A stretch of DNA of 11,871 nucleotides from Beroe ovata (taxonomy: Eukaryota > Ctenophora > Nuda > Beroida > Beroidae), in NCBI GenBank assembly GCA_946803715.1, contig CAMPET010000260.1:44797-56667 (forward strand), read 5' to 3'. This document shows positions 1 through 9,800 of this stretch, one piece after another. Under the pieces are notes generated by a model. It was not told the origin of the DNA. It saw only the letters and a list, made by a program, of their open reading frames with translations, and made no database searches. How positions within the stretch are numbered: position 1 is the first letter of the stretch; each line of letters starts with the position of its first letter. The translations under genes and the position numbers were made by a program.

Positions 1-29
1 GTGTGTGTGTGTGTGTGTGTGTGTGTGTG
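1..29. repeat. GT microsatellite
   Basis: An uninterrupted (GT)n tract at the window edge, probably continuing to the left. Confidence 0.95.
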
Positions 30-423
30 ATTTTTGAGTATCCTTAGATCCTTCAACCATAATCCTCTGAATGAGCCCTATCTACTCGACTGCATTTATA
101 ATTTATGCCTCCTTATTAAATATCGTTTTTTTCTTGGAAACGTGATTATTTCACATGTCCAATTCACACGGAGTCATTTTCAATGTGTTCCTGCAAACGT
201 GGTTGGGAGTACTGTTACGTAAGCACGTATAATAAGGGCGAGGTTCTGTATCTGATTCATATCGTGGAACCAATCTATGACTATTACAGAAACTCCCTAT
301 TCACTTACTAAGAACTTATTAATTCGTGAACAAAACAATTTCACAAAATCAAACACCATCCTATAAATCGAGTAATTACCCGTTCTCTAGATGACCCACA
401 CCACAATCTCTACTTCACTTCAG

Positions 424-529
424 AATAGTCTGAGTAGTACTCCTACATCAATAACTATAGAATAGTCTGAGTAATGCTCCTTCATCAATAACTATAGAAT
501 AGTCTGAGTAATGCTCCTTCATCAATAAC
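424..529. repeat. 37-bp tandem repeat, about three units
   Basis: Units 424-460, 461-497 and 498-529 (partial), starting AATAGTCTGAGTA. Units 2 and 3 are nearly identical and unit 1 differs by a few bases. The array ends 10 bp before a TTTCAG that would serve as acceptor for the candidate exon at 540. Confidence 0.9.
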
Positions 530-539
530 ACTGTTTCAG

Positions 540-611
540 TTCACGAATGTTCCACTGATGCGGTATAAGCTGTGTCCTGGCTTGGTCCTACAAGACTGTC
601 TTGAATTCTGG
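540..611 (+). other. Possible isolated exon, 24 codons
   Basis: An open 72-bp segment with a good acceptor (CACTGTTTCAG) and a strong donor (GTGAGTAAG at 612), phase 0 at both ends in the open frame. It encodes FTNVPLMRYKLCPG and then VLQDCLEFW. The phase would allow it to be a 5' exon of the RasGEF, but the following intron would be over 3 kb, much longer than the others. It could belong to a different gene or be chance. No family recognised. Confidence 0.22.
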
Positions 612-3600
612 GTGAGTAAGTGTTCACACGTGTGTAATGGCTATCATGGGTACATGTGGCGTGGGAAGACGTGCAAATACGCAGCTTTGGCACGGGTTTT
701 CACTTCACACTACTTTGCCGCCAAAATAACATTGACGCGCCCATTTCGCGATTTTTTACCCTTCATGGTTGATATCGAGACCATATCAGGGGTATTATTA
801 TCAAATTCTGCTATAGTTCAGTAGCCCATAGCTGAACATACTTTGTCATATTCGAGTTCAGCTATTAGGCCACGACTCAGGTACCGATCTTAGCGAAATA
901 TGCTTCAATGTATCATAGGATCTAAAATAATCGATCTAGGGTCTAAAATAGTCGATTAATCGGTGTATGATAATGTAAGAGAGGGGGGGGGCTGTTGGAA
1001 ACTGTAATATCCCGAGTTTGTTTCCACGCGTCTATGATTGCTGATTCCCAATAGAGTTGCGTCATACGTCAACACTTCTGTAATTCACTGCCACTGTAAT
1101 CCAAAATAGGTAGCATGCGGGGAAATTACACCGAGTATGTTATAGATTAGTGACTCGGGATAGGTAATACTGCGTTGAATTGGGTCGTCTGTTGAATTCA
1201 GATGGATGATTTAGGTTTTTTGAGTACAGTATAATACGTAAAACTTAATGTTTTTTCATGAATGAACGTGTATATGATAGGTAATGCGTCTATGCTCAAT
1301 GATCGATGTTAAAGAGTAGCTACTCAAAAGACATTTTAACATAAAGTGATTACATATCGAAGTAAATAATGTATCACGTAGAATTGTAACCAATCTCTCG
1401 AATGTGGAATGATTCATCGCATCCAGTAGGATGATAGAAAAGCCCGATTTACCCACGGTCAACTTTTGTTTTGGCCGTCAAATCAAGGATCATTCTGTGT
1501 ATGAACACAATTTGGTACTATGTTGCTATATAATACATCAGTCCAGAGGCATCGTCGACCGCTATTGATATTGATCTGGATCAGTTATTAACCATCACGG
1601 TTCCCGATATTATAGACAAGAGCTCTATTGTCATATTGATATTGTACAAGAACAGCAATGCCTATACATGATCATAGACACCAATAGGTATCTCTATATC
1701 ATTGTGATGTACCTATTGAAGAAGTGTTGAGTGGTATAACAGTGGTAGAAAGATGGGGGCGTGTGGCAGATGAGGGATTGAGGGGGCGTCAGTGGACAAT
1801 ATGACGAGTTCATACGACGAGTTAATACTTGATAGTTTAGTATGGCGAGTTAATACTATTGAACTATCAAGTTTGATACTGCCTGTCGCCATATGACGAT
1901 GTGTTATGTATCAGTTCTATAAGTACACAGAGCAATCTGTTGTACTAGTATTTTTATTATAGTGTGGTAGTAAGACTGGAATGCACTACATGATATGCAT
2001 GATACAGGCATAGTTATGTGGTGATGTAAAGTAACATTGTACCGAGATGCCCTTTAATTTCTGAAGTGCAGTTGGTTACTACTGGCAGTCACGAATTATC
2101 GTGTCACTGTTTATTGATAGTTTCTCATTGTTCACAGGAGCTCAAATCTTTTCTAGCAAATTTTTCCAGCAAAATTGCGATATTATGTCAAGTCCAATCA
2201 CGTAATTGTCCTAATATTGTTTGAAGAGTTCAAAGGCTATCTATGGGTCATTAAAACCTCATAAATCCGTCTGATGCGACAAAATGTCAAAATACGAGGG
2301 CGATTTCGAGAAATAAAAACTACGCCAAGATTTTGAGAAGTCAACCGCGTAAAAAGCTGTGTGTGTGTGTGTGTGTGTGCGTGTGTGTGTNTGTGTTTGT
2401 GTGAGTGTGTGTGTCTTTGTGGTTGTGTGTGTCTTTGTGGTTGTGTGTGTGTGTGTGTTTTGTGTGTGTGTGATTTATGATTATGTATACTAGAACTTTG
2501 AGATCTTATTTTTACGTGTCATTACGTGTTTTCACAATATACGAGGACGCGATACATAACACTACACGTCACTTGCTTATTGAATGTAGCTATATTATTT
2601 TAGTTGTGTTTGTTTAGGCTAATACTCTGTGAATAAAATTTTTCGGTTACTACAATGTGTGATCTGAAATAGCCCATATATCAGGGGAGCACCATCGATC
2701 GAAAGTGAACAATGAATTATGATTGATCATTCCCTTTCTTGGTCACATGAAATATCATGAGTGTAATTCCTACACGAGATTTTGATAGGTATACTCATAT
2801 CAGATATGTGAAATTTATGATTAATTTTCCCACGGTTTCGTTATTCCCACGTAGTTTCATTTGAGGATCTGTGAATAGAATTGGTATTTGACATCGAAAA
2901 TATAGTTTCGACAGCAGAGTATTGGAGTTTCTGGGAAACATGATCAAAAAGTGATAAATAGTATCGATGTGTTCAAACATGTGAAAAAATCAATCTATTC
3001 TGTTCTTTCCGAGAAATAATACCCATTCAAGTTCTTGATAATGGTTCTTTGAAAGTAAATTTCATTACCTCAAACGTACATCATCAATATATGGCAAAGA
3101 TAATCGAGTTTTCTCGCTCAAATGACACATACGTCATTCTTTAAGGTGCCCTGTGTAGTATTTCCCGTGGTACCAAAGTTACGTCACATTTCATTTGGTA
3201 TTGTCATATGTTGAAGGAACAATGTTCATTGTAAGTACCTAGCGCAAGTGGTCTCAAACACAAATCATACGGGTGGAATTATTTGTACGATTGTTAGGCT
3301 ACCCATAATGATGACCGGCTAGACAATCTTGTCCTATAGGATCATAGAACGGTTCTTTGTTCAATACAACATATTAGGTTTAGGATCCCGTCACGTTTTT
3401 ACATGTATTTCAACAGCGACAAATTTCCAACTGGTACACACAAGTTTGGAGGGTTTATATTATGATTATTGTGTGCCGACGGTGACTTGTTGATAGTTAT
3501 TTTCTGTCTGTCAGGGTACTTGTATGGTTCTAGGCGAGAGGTTATGGTTCTAGACACTTGTTATGGTTTGCCTTGCAATTTTTCTAAGTTTTCAGTTAAA

Positions 3601-3620
3601 AAACATCTGCGAAATCTGTT
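612..3620. other. Gene-free AT-rich stretch
   Basis: I find no convincing exon on either strand: open frames are short and lack paired splice sites or domain patterns. Contents are the GT tract at 2358-2472, a poly-G run at about 983-991, and a small inverted repeat (ACTTGATAGTT at 1827-1837 with its complement at 1862-1872). It is either intergenic or the first intron of the downstream gene. Confidence 0.6.
2358..2472. repeat. Interrupted GT microsatellite with an N
   Basis: TG repeats with interruptions (CTTTGTGGT twice, TTTTG) and an undetermined base at 2391, probably an assembly or sequencing uncertainty inside the tract. Confidence 0.95.
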
Positions 3621-3624
3621 TTTA

Positions 3625-3760
3625 CCGCGGGCGCGAAGTATAATTTGATGATGCCACGGCGCAAAATACGCGCGCGTTTTGGGTTTTCAAGCGCCGCGCC
3701 CGCGATCCGCAGTTAGTATCATCACGATGACAGGATATTGCCCTTGGGGCGGGGCTCTAA
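3625..3760 (+). promoter_or_regulatory. GC/CpG-rich stretch, candidate promoter of the RasGEF
   Basis: The stretch is dense in CpG (CGCGGGCGCG, ACGCGCGCG, CGCCGCGCCCGCG) within AT-rich surroundings and includes a GC box GGGGCGGGGC at 3746-3755. It lies just before the first accepted exon of the gene. The GC box is downstream of the ATG at 3727, so promoter and start-codon calls partly conflict. If transcription begins after 3755, the true start codon is elsewhere. Confidence 0.35.
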
Positions 3761-3852
3761 ATCATAACCATTATATCATTGTTCATTTTCAGCGTACCGG
3801 CGAGGATTTAAACCTCTCTAAAGAATTGCAACTTTGTACAGCCACCGAAGAG
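3727..3852 (+). other. Exon 1 candidate (N-terminus of the RasGEF)
   Basis: The segment is open from an ATG at 3727 (A at -3) to a GTTAGA donor at 3853, phase 0, and joins exon 2 in frame. An alternative reading is an internal exon starting at 3793 after TTTTCAG, with earlier exons upstream. Both give the same frame, ending in the residues CTATEE. The segment has no recognisable domain. The GTTAGA donor is not consensus, but other exons of this gene use the same form (GTTAGA after exon 14, GTTAGT after exons 8 and 18). Confidence 0.4.
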
Positions 3853-6800
3853 GTTAGAACAAATGTCCGAGATGATATACGACAAGAAGTCCATTGTAAA
3901 AATCCATGATAATCCCAGTTATTGACCACCCCATCCCTCTCTAATTTCAGGCTCCGACCCTCCATTTCCGTGTCATTTCCCGAGACACCTCGGAACACGA
4001 GGTTAAAGTGGCGATATCGCTGCCGCCAATGGTAATAACGGCTAAATATCGCGTGGACAGCACAACGGCCGATCTTTTGTCTACGGTGAGTGAGAATAAC
4101 TGTAAATTAATTAAAAAAGATGGCGGGGTGCACCGAACATTCGTTACCAGTATTCGAGTATTTCACAATAAATCCTCTCAGATCATCAATTCACCGAAGT
4201 TAAAGGAGACTGACATCAAAAGAAGGATGCAAAAATTCGGTCTTTATCACCCGAAATACAAAGTCTTGTAAGTTTTTCCTGAGAAACACACAATACGAAG
4301 TGTTCTGAGTATTCACTACATTCCACACTAACACAGAAGTTTCACTACATTCCACACTATACAGAAGTTTCACTACATATTCCTCAGCTTGCGGACTGAT
4401 GAACTCGTTTCGTTCTACAACATACAGCCGTCTGATGTACTGGAATTGAAGGTGGGTTTTGAGTCTCACACTGTAGACTTTCTTAATAAGCAGGGGAGTG
4501 GGCGGCTGATCATGTTTAATCATTCGGTAATCCATTAACAAATGTCGACACAACATGAGTATCAAGTATCGGCGTGTTGACGACCGGCGATTCTTGTTCT
4601 TTCAATAGATCACGGTGAGAAGTTTAAAAAATGGGAATGTCCCGAGGCTGTCGGCACCAGACCCCCTGTAATTTGGGGCTCAGTTTCCTTAAGGCCAAGG
4701 TTCGTTCTAGCATCCTTCCTGGACAGAGTTCACTCAGTCGAGTAACCTCCGTGGCAAGGTGCATTATTTTTGATCAAGCTTCGGTGTGATGAGTGTGAAC
4801 ATACTACGAGGAAGAAAATATTTTCTTGTGTTTGAAAAACGACACTTTTTACCCCATTGTTTCTCACTACCATACGTTTGAATATGACTGCTTTACGTTT
4901 GGGGGCACTGATGAAAGAAAAGGTGATTTGATGTTTTGATGTAGGTCTTATCGATAGAGCTTATCATCCGATAGTCCTGCCGAGCACGAACTGTTCTTCC
5001 CGACATTAAGTATGAACTGTTCATCCCGACATTAATTATGAACTGTTCATTCCTCCCTCATCCCGACATTAAGTATTAACTGTTCATTCCTCCCTCAGAC
5101 CCGTAGTCAAGGAGTTGGTGGACAGTCACTTTACCTGCACGTGGATATACCAGATGAGAACAGGACCGTTACCGTGGTGATAAACAATGACGTCACCGTC
5201 TCAGAGTTGATAAGGTGAGTGACGTCAATCTCTCTCAGACATTGCAAAGATCTTGACCTGACCAAGGCTTTTCATACACTATATTCTATAGTGTCTGCTG
5301 TCTAGAGGAAGGGAGACAGCATTTCAACAATAAGTTATGCTTAAACCAATCAAAATGGAGGAACGCTTCCACGCGATACTCGATAGAACCTATAACCCCT
5401 CCTGTTATTATGCTTCTTATCTTCTTTCCACAGTAAAATCTTGTTGGAAGTTGACTCCCGTGACGAATCCAAGTGGAACTACTACGGTATATACCTGCCG
5501 TCGAGTGAAGAGAGACAGGGAGGTTGGATGGATGATTTCAAGGTGCTTCACTCCTACTCTCTCAACTCAGTGGTACGGACCATCATAGATACGTGTGATC
5601 GGAGATGCACTGTCGATAACGATTTGTCGCATCATTCCCCACGATTCACGAAATGGTTTTCGCCGAGAGAGTATAGCTCATTGGATAGTTCACAATGAAT
5701 TGAGAATGAACCGTGCATCATTGATGATAAATAGGACGAGAAGTGTTTTAACGAACATTTTACTGCAGCAATAAAACGCTTCGTTTTATTGCCACAGTGA
5801 AATGTTCGTTACAACACTTCTCGTCCTAACTGTGCATCATAATTCCATATTATCATCACACCAGTGAATCGTTAACTTTCCTCCCGATACCCTACCATAA
5901 TATTCCTCTCATGGTTCCAGGATAAGATAGAGCTACGCACACGGTTCCGGATGTTCATATTCGACCTCCAGGTGTACAGTACCTCGCAAGCGTATACCCG
6001 TCACTTTGTCAACATGTACATATCTGACAAGATAACAGCTGGGGAGGTCCTCAGGATAATAACCAGTACCAAGTGAGTGGAAGATTTCTGTTTTCAGATC
6101 GGTTCCATGGGAAAGAAATAATAAGCGCTCTGTTAAGTGAAATGTCCTCTGTAAGATTATCAAGTGGACGGGTTTCGCAGTGACGATATTGTAAACAAAA
6201 CATTTCCTTGTATTTCAGTTGTCTGGACTACCCCACATCGTGGTACGGCATATTCCTCCATGACAATGAGCGAATCCCGAACAACAAGCGCCTTGTTGAA
6301 GCCCTCGAGAACAAGGGAATCAGCAAACAGGATTCCCTAGTCGTACACATGATCCATCAGCCGCTACACGTTAGTTTTAGCAATGATACAGAAGTTAATA
6401 CAGAAGTTTATAAAGAAGATAATACAGAAGTTAACCTACATGATACAGAATTTAAAAGATAATGTCCGATTTAAGTTATCAGCGACAATATGGATGACAG
6501 CCAGATTTTCAATAATTTCACAATGCGAACAGTCCCGTTGACCAAGTTCCCCCGCTTTGCCAGGTATCTCTAGGTGGGGAAGAGAGCACGAAGCACACGT
6601 TCATGGTGGATTTCAGTATGCCACTCCAACAACTACACGCCATCTTCTGTAGATACTACGGTATACGGGTGAGTACTGAGTATGAGGTGCTTGTACTGAA
6701 TTCTGGATCGGGCATTCTTTAGAACAGCGACGCCACTAGAACGCCACGAAAATGCCACCACAGCGCCACTAGAGTGCCACTAGAATCCCCTCAATCTTAT

Positions 6801-9800
6801 GGAATCTGGGGAGAAAATCAGATAACAGTCTCATTTCACCAGGTGGCTGCAGCATGCTTATTGGAGTATGAAAACAAGACACTAGATCTTACGATGTGTG
6901 CCATCAAAAACAAGCTCAGTCCAGACTCCTCTATCACTATCAACTTCAAAAGGTTTGATTTATTATTTCAAATTCCATTTCCTATTTGAGTGAAAAACAT
7001 TACTTTGGGGTAATTCAAATTAATAATCGAATATATAGATGTAAATCTTCACGGAAGAAAAAATAAAACGCACACACAAGTATCAAAGTAAATCCTTGAG
7101 AATCTTTACCACGCTTCGTTTCTTCTTCTCCCCATTTGTGATGATGAGGCTGGATGCGGGCACTCGCGTAGATGTCGGGGTTCTCAGAGAGGTGGAGGGT
7201 CCTTCAGACGATTTGGTTGCTCTGAACGATCGTCTGCTCATCTCGGCCGATACTCGGATAGATGTTGCGGAGGTAGGATTCTCCACAATGGATCGCGGTG
7301 TCCGGGGTCCAAAGCTCACAAAGTGGCCATGTCGTTCTGCTGACTTGCTCCTTGATGACACCACTGAGCTCCGGCCCTTCTTCTTGCTCCTCTTGCTATC
7401 ATGAGTGGTTGACACCACCGATCCATCCTCCACTGACTTGGTAGCTCGTCGAGCGGCACTGACCTCGGCAGTGACCCGGATAGATGTGGCAGATGTGGGG
7501 TTCTCCCGGATTGAGGGTGGTAGTTTGTGACCTGGTCTGACGAGGGAGGGGATGAGCATGGTAACGGTGGTGGAGGAGTGGTCACATGACTTGCTCCGGG
7601 AGTGTTTGGAGGAGGTCTTGGAGTGTTTGGTGGTGGGTGGGTTCTTGGTTTTGACAGTCATGGAGCTGAGGACTGAGGTGGGGGTAACTGGTTCAGAGGA
7701 CCAGAAGGAGGTTCGAGTAGAGCAGGTGGGAGGAGCAGATTTCAGGGATTGTTCCATCGTAGAGAGTAACAAGTGGAATTAGTGGAGTAACAAGAAGAAT
7801 TAGCAGATTGTAGATTCGTAGAATGATGAATCAGTGGATTCAGATACCATGTTATATACTATCCAGAATCCAATCACCTCAAGTTACTAGCAGGGTTAGA
7901 ATTGCAGACATCCAATCAGGGGTAACGAGGTGTCACGGGTTCGTATCACCTAACACCATCCCCGGTATTTGGTAACGAGATGTCTGGATGTTTGATAGGG
8001 TCACACGACATTCCGGAATGGGTCACGTGACGTTTCATAGCGAGACCTAAGCTCATTACGTGATCCCATCGAGGTCAATGAGATATAGGCTGATATGTTT
8101 GGTGGTTTACTTTAATTGAGATCTCTGAGTCTCCAACATGCTAACCTCATAATTCTGATTGAGGTGACCTCATTTGGATCTTGTTAGAGAATGCTGGGAA
8201 ATGAAAGCTAGATATGTGTGAGAAGAAATAACAGGAAGTAGGAATCGCATGTTCATAACTCTAACCACCCGAAGTAACCCCCAATACCCATAACTGTAAC
8301 CACCCGAAGTAACCCCCATTACCGCGCTGCAGGATCCTATCCCCTGGATCATCCCTGGAGAGACCAGTGAACGGACTGACCCGGCCTACCCGACTATGGA
8401 GCAGGCCCAACAGTCTGGAGAGCAACGACTTTACGTGAGAACTTTCATTTCCTCAATTTCTATCATTTCTTTATTTCTCTACGTCTAGATGAAAATTATC
8501 AACTTCACCACCCTCTTCTCATCTTACCCAGTCAATCCTCACCACTCAATCTTCCTCACCTCATAACTCACCACTCTCTCTCCTCAGATCGGTAAAGTCG
8601 AGTGATACGGAGCTATCCACCTCGCCGACTAACAAGGACGGTCTCTCTCCCGCCTCATCTCCATCCCGTTCCCGGATACTGAGATCCCCCGTCCCGTTAT
8701 CACCTCTAGCCCGATCACCACGCCCCACTCTCTCATCATTTGACACCACCTCGACTCCTGGTGTCAAGTCACCGCCTGTGTCACCGTCTTTCCTCATTTC
8801 TCCTCCTTCCTCACCGCCCTTTAGTTCTTCACCTGCCCCTACTACTCCTGATATGATAGGTGGGACAACGAACAAACACTTGTTCGAGTGATTGAGAACA
8901 AATTATCGAAAATCAATCAGCGAATTCCAAAGTATTGTTGCACCGTTCACATGCAGCGATTACGGAACAACCTTTTCTCAGATATGATATTTTCTGAGAC
9001 GATATCGAAAGGTGAGGCGACCTCCTATGAGAGCACGAACGGAACCCACTCACCATCACCACAACTGAACGGCGTCCATGAGAAGGCAAATGGTGAGGGA
9101 AGTGAGGGGGAACAGATCGAGAACTCAAACGGTGACTGCAGGGAGAACGGATGTGCTTCCAGTCCATGTAAGAGAGACTTTCGTGGAAGTAATGGAATAA
9201 TTCATCATGATAGACATCTGTTCAAAAATATCAGCCGATATTTCGCAACAATTTGAGGGTTAGGGCCCTTAATTATCCCCTACTTTCTCACTCTAAATTC
9301 TTATTCCATCTGCAGATCGTCTGGAACCGTCCACACCTCCATCACCTGACAAGGTGGTGTTGCGGAAACCCATTGAGCGGGTGAAGCGAGCACAGAGCAA
9401 AATATACGAGGAGGACGATATCAATATTTGGGATGACGATTCCGACCTGGCCAAAACTCTGGTCCTGGAGTCCGATGGGAAGGTTAGAGAGACGGCTCGA
9501 TAATTCATGGATGAGAAGGGGGCCTGGAATTAGGAATTTCGGGCAGTTATATATCGAGTTGGGAACATGAAAAGTAACTGAACCCAGCTATTCAAACACG
9601 GATCATCGAGATATTGAAACTTATGGTATAATCCGAATACTTATCACGCAGATTAAGAGCGGTACATTTAACCGGTTCATCGAGTTGCTGACGGATAACA
9701 ACCGCTTCATGGAGATCATGACGGACAGCTCGAAAAACAGGATAGATTTTGTCAAGGTCTTCCTTCTCACATATCAGGTAGGGTGTAATGATATCACAGA

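Larger units (their letters stand above)
7758..8261. other. Non-coding part of intron 10 upstream of the nested gene
   Basis: Holds the TATA candidate, the paired palindromes, and a direct repeat GGTAACGAG(G/A)TGTC at 7921-7934 and 7971-7984. No convincing coding segment on either strand. It probably serves as the promoter region of the minus-strand gene. Confidence 0.5.

Noticed and set aside
424-529. 37-bp repeats as a CRISPR array
   Set aside because: The units are contiguous with no spacers, and the context is an intron-rich animal genome.
558-824. 88-codon plus-strand open frame taken as a whole gene
   Set aside because: Only its first part (540-611) has exon-like borders. The rest crosses a strong donor and shows no family pattern.
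1256-1462. 68-codon minus-strand open frame
   Set aside because: Short, with no paired splice sites, no start context and no recognisable pattern, in AT-rich sequence where such frames arise by chance.
4200-4565. 121-codon minus-strand open frame
   Set aside because: It lies opposite exons 3 and 4 and their intron, which join in a coherent plus-strand frame. It shows no domain pattern of its own.
5733-5827. Standard microRNA precursor
   Set aside because: The stem is unusually long and nearly perfect with a 3-base turn, and direct repeats flank it. A foldback element fits better without small-RNA data.
7096-7404. 102-codon plus-strand open frame inside intron 10
   Set aside because: It is the shadow of the minus-strand gene. 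The silent-site pattern supports the minus frame, and the segment lacks fitting splice sites.
8396-8434. ATG at 8396 as the start of a separate RasGEF gene
   Set aside because: It is in a different frame from the RasGEF and would meet a stop soon after the exon 12 acceptor.
8561-8875. 104-codon minus-strand open frame, Gly/Glu-rich
   Set aside because: It is the reverse complement of the Ser/Pro-rich exon 12, whose phases match both neighbours.
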